A stretch of 64,000 nucleotides of DNA from Sphaerochaetaceae bacterium. GTDB taxonomy: Bacteria > Spirochaetota > Spirochaetia > Sphaerochaetales > Sphaerochaetaceae. The notes under the pieces are model-generated. The model did no database searches, was not told where the DNA came from, and saw only the letters and a list, made by a program, of their open reading frames with translations. Of this stretch, positions 36,401 to 44,089 are shown in pieces. The stretch is from assembly GCA_028532765.1 (NCBI GenBank), contig JAQQAR010000026.1, positions 38,971 through 102,970 of the forward strand, read 5' to 3'. Numbering within the stretch: position 1 is the first letter of the stretch; every line of letters begins with the position of its first letter. The translations under genes were made by a program, and so were the position numbers.

Positions 36401-39400
36401 AGTGCCAGCATTTATACGGAGGGAGAATATGGTGAAGTATACAATTGGGCCGAAAGCGGTCGGGAAGAAACCGAAAAAGCGCTCGAGGGAGGCTTCGCCG
36501 GACGACCCGATCTACAAGCGTGGATTCGTGATCGGAGGACACATTACGAAAAACTCCTTGAAAGATACTCAGGAGAACAACTCAGAAGAACCGAAGAAAG
36601 ACTAAGGACATCACTGTTCCAGAAGGCGCCCCCGGTCGGGTCCGTCGCCTTCGATGAGAAATTCAAGAACACCAAGATAAAGGACGCAAATGGCAACCCG
36701 TTGATGGTATATCACGGGTCTGCTTCGTTGTTTACGGATTATTCCTCGAGATTGTTGGGAAGAAACACTGATGCTTTGGATGCATTGCAAGGACATTTTT
36801 TCTCAACCAGCAAAGACACTGCAGAATCATATGCCGTTAGCGCGATGCCTCCTCGGGCTCTGATCCTGAAACAACTCAGAGAGGAGCTGTACCAGGAGTT
36901 GCATGATCGGGGATTGTCTCCGACTGCTGACGATCCAGTGGTTAGGCAAATCAATTGGGTTGATTCCAGCCTTGAGGATATAGAGGATCTCATAGACAGG
37001 GGAGCGCAGAGCTGGGACCCGACCATCATAGGGGCATATGTAAATCTCGAGAACCCTGTCGAGATTGATTTGACAGATCCCACGGTGAGTGATGAGTGGA
37101 TCGGCATGATCGCCCAGGCAAGGCAAGATGGACATGATGGGGTGATCCTCATCAATGATAGGTTTACCGATGAGAATACCATCATCGTATTTGATGATGC
37201 AAATATTGGTTCTTCTGCATATTACTTGGAGAGCGAAGGGTTCGAGGAAGAACACGAATTCACTCATGAGATCGACATGGATTCCATGCTGAAGGGAATT
37301 GATGTGGAGGTCCGGGGTGAATTGGAAATCATCAGGCATGATGATAATGAGAACTACGACGAGGACAACCTACAGAGAATAATCAATGTCATAGACGAAG
37401 AACTCATGGACCTCAAACCGGAGTCAGGCGTAGACCAGAAGTATGATAGTCAATTCCCAGATCAGTCATTGTTTGGATTGGGTAAAGCTGCCAGCAAGGA
37501 ATTACCTGGTTGGGGGCCTTTGAGAGGGGATCCTACGCAATGGGGGTATGACGGCACAGAATCCTCACCTATTATCGATGGGGACTGGAGTCGCTTGAGG
37601 AAGATAGATTTGAAGGGGACGAAAGTCAGGTCATCCACTGATTTGGCAAAACTCTTCTCAATATATCGGAACCCAAAAGTTGAATATTTCCACGTCATCA
37701 TCACCAAGGATATCGGAGAAGGGGCAGTAGAGATCCTTGAGCATCATGCTCTTACCTCTGGGCTCCCAGGTATGACGATAGGGGTTTCCTCCCGCTTTCC
37801 CAAAGACATACTTGAAATGATGATTGATAGACGGGCGGATGGATTCTTCCTCCTGCACAATCACCCCTCTGGGAATGTCAAACCTTCCAAGGAGGATTTT
37901 GGGGTTTCACAGAACTATAGGGAAAACATCCCTGGGTTCAAGGGGCATATCATTCTGGACCATAATAAATTTACCATGATCAAGACGGATATGAGCACTG
38001 AGCTCTACACATTCCTATCTGGTGAAGGATTCCATAAGGTTCCGATGCAGTCAAGGACATCCCTTGGTGTTTCCTATTCTCATGAGACAGTCGGGCAGTA
38101 TGCTCTTTCGATTATGAAAGATCGGAAGGGGATTCTGTTATATGTCAACACCCAGAACGAGGTTCTGGATGTACAGCCAATCGAAGATACAGTGGATTTT
38201 GACGATGTGTTTGCAACTATAAAACGAGAGGGTTATGTATATGTGTTTGTTGTGACATCGGATGAAACACTCTATGAAAAGGCCATCGCTGATGGTGAAG
38301 AGCGGTACCAGAATGAGGGAGTATTCGTCAGGGATGTGATCCTTGTCAAAGACAATGAATTTATCTCTGCTCTCCAGTCTGCCGAAATTTACAGTACGTC
38401 AATTTTCTCTTGGCAACAAAGGGAATACAGAAGACGTCATAGAAATCATGAGTTTGACAATTATGTATTTGAAAGTTCCCCCACCTTATATCAGCTCTCT
38501 GAAGAAGCGAAACAAGAGGTTCTGCATAGAAGGGCGGATGAAGTAAAGAAGGCGGTACAGGCCTATTACTGGATCCCTGACAAGATTCTGGAAGAATATG
38601 CTGGACAGGAGTGGGCGGATAGGGAACTGCAGTTCAGGGAAAGGCTGAAGGAGTTCCCCCAACTGCTTTCAATGGCAAAGGAATTTGTCGACCTCGACGA
38701 GTATCTGGAATACATGAGAGGTGAGGTAGGCCCTTGGCCTGCCGCTGATGAACATTTCTATCGAAGGGTCCATGCATATTCACGAATCATGACCCCTAAG
38801 GAAAAGGATGCACAATTTGTCCGGCTGCATACAGGGACCGACAAGGCTCTCATTGCGCTGGGGAGAACTCTCAAGGGGTATCTTGATGTTGATCCGAAAC
38901 TGGATAGGGTTGTCCATCGCTGGGGATCTTTCAAGGGAGTTTCTACCTTTGTCAAGCAACTGGATGCTGACTCCACTGCAGAAGAGATCCAAAGGGCACG
39001 AGCATTGGTCCAGCAAGATCCCAGGCCATACAGAAGGGCTCTCCAGTATATCGAGCAGGCTGAGGATCGTGTGAAGGCGTATAGGGGAGAATTGCCGAGT
39101 GGTCATGCAGACAGGGAAGCCTACTATGATTCCCTGGGGGAAGATATCCAAGAAGCGCTGGACAGCCCGATGAACTATGACGATATGAGTGATCGCGAGG
39201 TAGCAGCCCATCTCAGGACAACTTCCGATAAGCGGGATCAGTACAATGCCAGGGAACGGCTTGCCACTCATAACGGGGTACTGGCTCTTGAAAGACAGGC
39301 AAACAAGGAACTGAAGGAGTTGGGGGCCCAAGCAAAACGTGACATCAGGATTGTGAAGGAGGAACTCTCCCAAGCCCAGAAAGAGTTGGCTGATACTAAA

Positions 39401-41968
39401 CACGCCCTAGAGGAACAAGGGGAATCACTCAAGGAACTCGAAGAAAAAGCCAAGAAAAACGGGGATACCGCCCAACTCAAGAAGGCCCTCGAAGAGCGTA
39501 GGGAAAGAGTTAAAGACCTTAGGTCGCAACTTACGAAAGCCAATGAGAGAACAAGAGCCCTTACTTCCAGAGTTGAGACACTCGAGAAGCGCGAGGCTTC
39601 GAGGAAGTTGCGTGACGAGATCGAAAGATTGCAAAAACGCATCAAGGAGAAAATTGTCTTCAGGCCGGAGACTCTTGATGCCTCATATGAGCCGATGTTC
39701 TCTGCAATCCAGCGCCTGTTCGGGGAGAAAATGTATCCGGTGAATCTGCCTGAACAAATGGGGCAGTATTTTGGATCAGACATGATGAAGATGATCATGT
39801 ACGGCAAGCCGATTGGGGAATGGTCCTTGGAGGATCTGGGGGCTCTCTTGGATGGGGCCCACCTGATGAGACTGGATGCACGGGTCATGCTGGAAAGGAG
39901 AATCCTTGAGCGACAGAACAGGTTGCAGAACATTGCTGTGCAGATCTATCGCCAGAGTTATGGGGAGAATCCTGAAATCAACCCGGGATATGGATCTGTT
40001 GTAGGGGATATCCTCGATGATCTCACCACCAAGCGGGAACAGTACCAGGAGAGCACCTTTGCAGTCATCTTCAATACCATCAAATCCTCCATCGGGAAGA
40101 TGCAGAGGATTGCGCGTATGCTCGATGGGAACAAGGAAGGGTATTTATATGATCTGTTGGTGAGGCAGGCGTATGAAAAGCAGACAGAAGAGCTCAGGGA
40201 ATCACTACGGAGAATAGAAGAAGCCGACAAGGTGATGAAGGAACTTGGTATCGATAACAGGGCTCTTGCTAAGGATGCTTACACTTACACGATGTATTCC
40301 GGTCAGAAGAAAACGCTTACAAAAGGAGAGGTGATTGGACTGTATGTGTATGAGCAAAATCCGATTGGTCTTCAGAAACTTATCCATAACCGTGGAAACG
40401 GAATATCCCTCAACCAGATCAATGAGGCAATAGACACCCTCACCGAGAAGGAGAAGAAGTGGGGGGACTACATGATTGACAGTCTTGGGGGGGATGAGAC
40501 TTGGGAACGCATGCGCGATGTCTATTATGAGGTGTACAACCAGAACCTCGGTAGGAGGGAAAGATACTTTACGTTTATTGCCGACGGGGTAGAGGATGAG
40601 GGCAACCTGGACATCATCAATGGGGCGATGCGTGAATCCCTCCGTTGGGTGGACAAGGGCATGACCAAACCGGTGAATGTACATGCCATCTATCCCCTGA
40701 AACTGAACGTGACACACACCTACACCAGCCAGATCAAACGGCAGGAACACTTCATCCAGTGGGCTGGGTGGGTGAGAGACATGAACTACCTTATGGTCCG
40801 TGGGACAGTGGGCCAGAATATCAGGATGCGCTTTGGGAAACGATACTATGACCAGGTGCTTGAATATATCAAGGATGTAGGGTCCCCGCAATCTATCATG
40901 GACGATATCGAGAAACTGGGGAGCAAGATTGTCAGCAATGCAGCTGTTGCTGCACTTTCGCTTAATTTCCTTACAATGCTGAAGCAGTTGCCCTCTTTTT
41001 CCGCTGCAATCCGTGGTGATATCGGGGCAATTGAATTGGCACAGGCAGCTCTCAGGCTGACAAATCCTAGGACAAATAAGCAGGCGATTGAATTTATCCA
41101 TGAGATGAGTCCGTATATGAAGAAGCGTGCAATCTCCGTCGAGGTGGAGAAGTACCAGGCAACGGATTTCGATGGGGCCTTCTCCTCGAAGGTACAGGAA
41201 TTCAACGAAAAAATCGGTATGAAAGGAATCCAGATGATGGACCATGCGGCGGTATATACCCTCTGGCTTGCCGCCTATGACACATACATCAGGAGGAATC
41301 CGGAGAACATGGCTGAGCTAGCGCTGAGAAAGGAAGCCGCATTCAGGGCTACCCAACTGATCAGTGAGACACAGCCGACATCAATTACCACGGATCTAGC
41401 CGGGGTACAGAGAAAGAAAAGTCCCTGGGTGAGGACAGCATTGCTGTTCACGAACCAGATCTTCCAATACATCAACATGGTTTGGTACGACTTGCCGACA
41501 AGCTGGAAAAATTACCAGATGACCAAGGATCCCCAGCAGATAAGGAAGATGTTCGGGATTGTGATGAACATGGCAATATCCGGTGGGCTGATCATCTTGG
41601 TATCTGGGGCTGCCTTCCGTAGGGATGGGGAAGATGACGATGAATACTGGGAGAGGCTGAGAAATGAAGTTTTCAGTATGATTGCGAGCTATTCCCTTCC
41701 GTATGTGGGGAGCATGGTTTCCCAAGGATTGAGCGGATTCTATGGCGGGGATCTTGTGGACCTCCCGTCTGCATTCGGAAGGGCGCTAGGGACCGACTGG
41801 ACTGACTGGGAAAAGATGAACAAGCGAATTTGGGACCTTTTGGATGGGGTGGGGGCAATCCAAGGTTTGCCGACAGCCTTCATCAACAGAGCAATAAAGG
41901 CATACGAAGGGAGAAACCCCTTTGAATTGTTCGGTGCCAACTATGGCCGTTTGTGGGAGGATCAATGA
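30413..41968 (+). CDS. Giant polyvalent ejection protein: zincin, ADP-ribosyltransferase-like domains, RadC/JAB
   Basis: 3851 residues in a single frame. Recognisable parts in order: zincin-like metallopeptidase with HEIGH at 669-673; an ART-like domain with FHGSDR (His839); a second ART-like domain opening DENGNPIELLHGSP (His1068) and closing near VVFRNEQIRI; a region with LYRAIPKN about 1313 that may be another ART-like fold; a helical domain about 1430-1660; a third clear ART-like domain with ANGNPLMVYHGSAS (His2101); a RadC-type JAB/MPN metal site HNHPSGNVKPSKED (His2482, His2484, Asp2495); a coiled coil about 2955-3080; and a long helical C-terminus with a hydrophobic segment (MNMAISGGLIILVSG). 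Such multi-domain proteins are known as phage polyvalent proteins, packaged and injected to counter host defences. Individual enzyme activities are inferred from motifs. Confidence 0.85.
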   Translation: MTDFEKLMQNSETMRMLKIGNPERSKDFGIPDLQVGLFDIEQKTREGLEQIIYNSPDPDGAIAKHDTAIMLNNFGIDMETANKMAEFGFASAATGIDTREKTYWEALKNKAQEAYWTDMRGINTSLYRMTGDTKFLENADEYNAKALKAPLFESYGELGDLVLSGVQPTVSSAKFILTSALLSWIPGGVANKVWGPAVSKVLAKGGGIAANAVNLFSTGYSQAGNVLYDVMQMKDAEGNTLPWDSPIGGVLFHSLAGMMGLVELGSMEMFPWYRQLKTKFTDRELVKHLERGLANAFKNFTFKSIEGTAGESVEEGIQSGLEDGFTNALKAMANKDGAEFDLISLGDSIRKGTKAFLDAGKSMFLTSMLSAGIGQGVVSASLRAKAKKNFNTTDSSVPVDSSFVSVPKTDVEEEGKEEPDSKMDPIRVANVGTHLVPVDKSEARKAAKARKKNAEAMEVIVEDLAPMETDDRLSLLNRAAIATEGKLLGDESIAFEDGDAMNRAIYLLAPNIESVEEKENGADIILRDENGAISRVPLRVLQEGQEGTDPDISYYDDPESPYSLARVSEEQALAWEERETIKRALGDLASHTEGRISTADLESNVDAIKLVADTLGISTDQMLRENLLFKLVKASPEGERGYINNITVDGKKQYTIHLTERADASTLLHEIGHFLRGTATKEQIAEFTAHYGKGSTGVWIEDINKVGDRYVVGDQTFDSFEAALKVVEANEEAFADDFVRYLRTGEAPTEGLSNIFRRMKAVLQRFVLEFGGELDPEVKQMFDNLIVSNTKEGTPPTSSPGIALKQKAPAKDSFQYRMIAKSAHETLKNPDGSLRVFFHGSDRAIDDYSPTQQGLITGANSAGKAFFFTDSEEVAQEYADLAAEARAMREEQMRLEALMDDLNEESERITKQWHNDELDTEEYDQMLEDLEEQINQADEKLASIESSLATGDFNSFPSETDPVLNRVYLGATNILEVEGDVNIDETIEKALLEGYNGVYFRNISDSPSGLESDTVAIFDPDDIYSIGEDQSQPDLFQTAPPTDSEAFKQWFGESKVVDENGNPIELLHGSPNMFDDFIRTQDNDNGYLGAGYYFTGDKGIAQTYATKNNIGYIYHAYLKMDNPLRYDQEWDKEWSKIRDEIVKENPRVEQYSSEFGKLLAEKIQSYGYDGVLDLRNGEVVEAVVFRNEQIRIASVEPYSIESVPRGPLFQESSADDRYFKALEAGDETTAQRIVDEMARRRGYISSNDFRMQHQAPNSKDNFSANLARLDESGLLPKDYWDHPRWYAGDTEMYSFWKVRSALDRLERYGRGNIRLYRAIPKNVKEDWFRNGDWVTPDVEYARNEGRMIPGGYRIISHSVPLEHVWWDVNSIAELGYDDGRTYAYRNTKNNRKLFDLIVRDEDGNIVPPSKRFNYRSDTLYQKSDPLLKAYRHWEPEITSTGIIKGAPEWVKTRKDFNHMMQQMRKFLREGVSGRYWYEQSAEAVWRMMQGDPDKVRKFIQLLAIYSPNNNVPGNTLMAIRAFSHWAAGLPEKDLSSGMSELDNKAKRALYHGEDWEGRKTNSFYINLMYELVRKYPEAFPDMELSDVATMDLWMARAFGYLVEAYSNDKGSGKYSFSENITRRLAAEMNAKLGPLEDPWTPHQVQAAIWSSMKTRYELNHVKASTNKESLRLGYSKLNSKGKVENPTSGENEKLHKQLWRSFAVNKAGTSAEITKAVEETGFSFSEAIYDSSQVVTWESIPSESTGADITHASMATKRQFTREALSLIMDVEGNDLLASMLGVPINYSISSEGAYAGSVSPNIVTSLFPAREKGKEVTFDTVRKYAKAIQYIYKQDAVPFFKPNSVPLVSKTAREEMQFKVVRYSRGRDGSILKETTIPKSKVGTQAEAEQVREDYLAKNPGLSPEDVAVHGGKYSRAMVLSFRNKLNDVILNNVLEELRQYIGEDAGYTRTGSNEIIVVNYRDDFTHAPWMHDEDFLEALDLFIEEQRQALGIVDSASIYTEGEYGEVYNWAESGREETEKALEGGFAGRPDLQAWIRDRRTHYEKLLERYSGEQLRRTEERLRTSLFQKAPPVGSVAFDEKFKNTKIKDANGNPLMVYHGSASLFTDYSSRLLGRNTDALDALQGHFFSTSKDTAESYAVSAMPPRALILKQLREELYQELHDRGLSPTADDPVVRQINWVDSSLEDIEDLIDRGAQSWDPTIIGAYVNLENPVEIDLTDPTVSDEWIGMIAQARQDGHDGVILINDRFTDENTIIVFDDANIGSSAYYLESEGFEEEHEFTHEIDMDSMLKGIDVEVRGELEIIRHDDNENYDEDNLQRIINVIDEELMDLKPESGVDQKYDSQFPDQSLFGLGKAASKELPGWGPLRGDPTQWGYDGTESSPIIDGDWSRLRKIDLKGTKVRSSTDLAKLFSIYRNPKVEYFHVIITKDIGEGAVEILEHHALTSGLPGMTIGVSSRFPKDILEMMIDRRADGFFLLHNHPSGNVKPSKEDFGVSQNYRENIPGFKGHIILDHNKFTMIKTDMSTELYTFLSGEGFHKVPMQSRTSLGVSYSHETVGQYALSIMKDRKGILLYVNTQNEVLDVQPIEDTVDFDDVFATIKREGYVYVFVVTSDETLYEKAIADGEERYQNEGVFVRDVILVKDNEFISALQSAEIYSTSIFSWQQREYRRRHRNHEFDNYVFESSPTLYQLSEEAKQEVLHRRADEVKKAVQAYYWIPDKILEEYAGQEWADRELQFRERLKEFPQLLSMAKEFVDLDEYLEYMRGEVGPWPAADEHFYRRVHAYSRIMTPKEKDAQFVRLHTGTDKALIALGRTLKGYLDVDPKLDRVVHRWGSFKGVSTFVKQLDADSTAEEIQRARALVQQDPRPYRRALQYIEQAEDRVKAYRGELPSGHADREAYYDSLGEDIQEALDSPMNYDDMSDREVAAHLRTTSDKRDQYNARERLATHNGVLALERQANKELKELGAQAKRDIRIVKEELSQAQKELADTKHALEEQGESLKELEEKAKKNGDTAQLKKALEERRERVKDLRSQLTKANERTRALTSRVETLEKREASRKLRDEIERLQKRIKEKIVFRPETLDASYEPMFSAIQRLFGEKMYPVNLPEQMGQYFGSDMMKMIMYGKPIGEWSLEDLGALLDGAHLMRLDARVMLERRILERQNRLQNIAVQIYRQSYGENPEINPGYGSVVGDILDDLTTKREQYQESTFAVIFNTIKSSIGKMQRIARMLDGNKEGYLYDLLVRQAYEKQTEELRESLRRIEEADKVMKELGIDNRALAKDAYTYTMYSGQKKTLTKGEVIGLYVYEQNPIGLQKLIHNRGNGISLNQINEAIDTLTEKEKKWGDYMIDSLGGDETWERMRDVYYEVYNQNLGRRERYFTFIADGVEDEGNLDIINGAMRESLRWVDKGMTKPVNVHAIYPLKLNVTHTYTSQIKRQEHFIQWAGWVRDMNYLMVRGTVGQNIRMRFGKRYYDQVLEYIKDVGSPQSIMDDIEKLGSKIVSNAAVAALSLNFLTMLKQLPSFSAAIRGDIGAIELAQAALRLTNPRTNKQAIEFIHEMSPYMKKRAISVEVEKYQATDFDGAFSSKVQEFNEKIGMKGIQMMDHAAVYTLWLAAYDTYIRRNPENMAELALRKEAAFRATQLISETQPTSITTDLAGVQRKKSPWVRTALLFTNQIFQYINMVWYDLPTSWKNYQMTKDPQQIRKMFGIVMNMAISGGLIILVSGAAFRRDGEDDDEYWERLRNEVFSMIASYSLPYVGSMVSQGLSGFYGGDLVDLPSAFGRALGTDWTDWEKMNKRIWDLLDGVGAIQGLPTAFINRAIKAYEGRNPFELFGANYGRLWEDQ

Positions 41969-43083
41969 GCAACCAGTATAACAATGCAGGTAAGAGCCTC
42001 ATAGTAGATGAACTTATCGAACTCAAGGGGGTCAAGAAAGACTATGTAGCGAAGTTCGCCCAAGGGCTGGATGCACAACTGCTCAAAAGGGATACCTCTG
42101 CAATCAAGGCCCAGATTGATGTAATTTCTTCAGATAATCATGTTACTCCACAAGAAAAACAGATTCTTGCCCGGGAGTACCGGATAATCATGAGCAACCA
42201 TGCACTGATGGTCACTAAGTCAGAGGAACAAGAGATTACTGGTACCTCTGAATACCAAATGTATATATCTGCATTCAATGCTTTGGGGGGATATCTCCAG
42301 CCTCTTCTGGAAGACTTGGGGACTTCATCAGAAATAGCCTCCCATCAAGAAATGATGGCTCTTTTCAACAATTATTACGACACGTCCTCGATTTTGGAAG
42401 AGCGTTTCTTCCAATATACCACAGGCATGTTGAATGGTTTGGATTGGAGAGAAAGGTTCGAGGTGCGCATCAATAGTACGTTGGGGTTATCTGTTCCCCT
42501 TGATAACACTTCCACCACTCTCTCCGTTATGCTTTTACACAACGGGGAAGATGTCACTGCGGAATATCCCGATACTGACTTTTCCTGGAGCAGAATAACG
42601 GAGGATCGAGCGGGTGATGCTGAATGGGAAGAAGGGAAGGATCTTACAGGCAAGACTCTCACAGTCTCCTACAGTGATCTTGTCTATGGATATGGATCTT
42701 TCATGTGTAAATTCAAATCCTATTACAGCGATTCGATGTACTACGAAAAGAGTGGTTTCATCACGCTCTCGAAGGAAGTTCCGGGTCCGCCGGGAGAAGA
42801 CGCCTATCAATTACAGATCATCAGCCATAACGGGACAGTATTCAGGACAACAGATACGTTTTCAACGGTCATGGAGGCACGGGTTTGGCAAGGTGGTGAG
42901 GATATCACAGCGAATTTCACAGATGAGGATTTCAGGTGGCGGAGGGTCAGTGAGGATACCCATGCTGACGAACTTTGGAATGCAGCCCACTACTCTACAG
43001 GTGGGAGGACATTGACAATTACCCAAGACGATGTAGTCGGGAGGAGCAATTTCTTCTGCGACTTGCTGAGGGAAAGGAGCTGA
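41965..43083 (+). CDS. Tail fibre/appendage protein with Ig-like domains
   Basis: 372 residues. Two C-terminal units repeat: NGEDVTAEYPDTDFSWSRITED and GGEDITANFTDEDFRWRRVSED, each closing in a GxFxC strand, an Ig-like pattern common in phage fibre proteins. The N-terminal 150 residues are helical and may dock on the tail. GGGAGG precedes the ATG, which overlaps the giant gene's stop. Confidence 0.75.
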   Translation: MSNQYNNAGKSLIVDELIELKGVKKDYVAKFAQGLDAQLLKRDTSAIKAQIDVISSDNHVTPQEKQILAREYRIIMSNHALMVTKSEEQEITGTSEYQMYISAFNALGGYLQPLLEDLGTSSEIASHQEMMALFNNYYDTSSILEERFFQYTTGMLNGLDWRERFEVRINSTLGLSVPLDNTSTTLSVMLLHNGEDVTAEYPDTDFSWSRITEDRAGDAEWEEGKDLTGKTLTVSYSDLVYGYGSFMCKFKSYYSDSMYYEKSGFITLSKEVPGPPGEDAYQLQIISHNGTVFRTTDTFSTVMEARVWQGGEDITANFTDEDFRWRRVSEDTHADELWNAAHYSTGGRTLTITQDDVVGRSNFFCDLLRERS

Positions 43084-43084
43084 A

Positions 43085-44080
43085 ATGGCAGTATCAATTG
43101 GTCAGATAACAATCATGGATTTCAATGATGCAGTTACCCTCACAGGGTATATCTCATCAAACCATAATAAGTCCATTCGTTACAATGGTGACAGTCAGAC
43201 GTATTCACCTGATTTCACCGACAACAACTTGGTGCTTACACCAAGCCTGTTCAAAGCTGGTAGCAGTACTGACTTGATGGTGGCAGGAACAAACATCAAG
43301 AGTGTTACATGGAAGAGGAAGAGCAACCTTCAGACTGGGGAGAATGACCTAAGCTCGGGGGAGACTGTCGCATCATCCTTTCCAAAGGCGCTTACTGTTT
43401 CGAGTCAGCCTTTCAGTGCAACCGTATTCTCCGTGGAATACATCTGTACAATTGTTTACACCGATCCAACTACCGGATTGGATCTTATCTACAAGAATTC
43501 CGTCACCTTCAACAAGGTTACCGACGGGAACAATATTGCAATTGCTGAGATTTCTGCTGATCCCGGGTTTGCATTCAAGAACAAGGTGCCTTCCTCTACG
43601 AAGTTGACGGCCCATCTGTACCGGGGGGCCACCAAGGACACCACGAACCTTACGTATCAATGGCAGAAGCTTGTGGGGGCAACATGGACGGATATAACTT
43701 CTGCTACATCTGTGGACTTCACGGTGAACCAGAGTGATGTGGCAAGCATACAGCAATACCGGGTAATCATCTCGGATACAGTGGCAGCTGATACCTACAC
43801 ATCAGATCCCGTAAGCATCATTGATTTCAACGACCCCATCCAGGTTGTGGTGAAATCATCCAATGGGGAAATCTTTAAAAATGGGGTCATTTCCACTGAT
43901 ATAACTGCTCATCTATACCAGAATGGGGAAGAGATAGATGCTGCTGGGACCGAATATACCTACACATGGGCGAAGGTGGACAAGGACGGGTCATCCTCTT
44001 CATTTGGGACGGGGAAGACCAAGGCTGTTGGGGCTTCCGATGTAGATGCAAGATCAACATTTATTTGTACAGTAAGCTGA
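43085..44080 (+). CDS. Tail fibre protein with Ig-like domains
   Basis: 331 residues, beta-rich, with repeats ending in YQWQKL..., YTYTWAKVD and FICTVS, the Ig-like strand pattern. Its first residues (MAVSIGQITIMDFND) are nearly the same as those of the next protein, which suggests a shared attachment tag. AAAGGAG precedes the ATG. Confidence 0.75.
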   Translation: MAVSIGQITIMDFNDAVTLTGYISSNHNKSIRYNGDSQTYSPDFTDNNLVLTPSLFKAGSSTDLMVAGTNIKSVTWKRKSNLQTGENDLSSGETVASSFPKALTVSSQPFSATVFSVEYICTIVYTDPTTGLDLIYKNSVTFNKVTDGNNIAIAEISADPGFAFKNKVPSSTKLTAHLYRGATKDTTNLTYQWQKLVGATWTDITSATSVDFTVNQSDVASIQQYRVIISDTVAADTYTSDPVSIIDFNDPIQVVVKSSNGEIFKNGVISTDITAHLYQNGEEIDAAGTEYTYTWAKVDKDGSSSSFGTGKTKAVGASDVDARSTFICTVS

Positions 44081-44089
44081 GGGACGCTC

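Noticed and set aside
36402..36605. 67-codon plus-strand frame within the giant gene
   Set aside because: Lys/Glu-rich shadow of the main frame without its own start signal.
40205..41245. Minus-strand open frame of 346 codons in the giant gene
   Set aside because: No ribosome-binding site or recognisable domain, and the plus-strand frame continues unbroken for 3851 codons.
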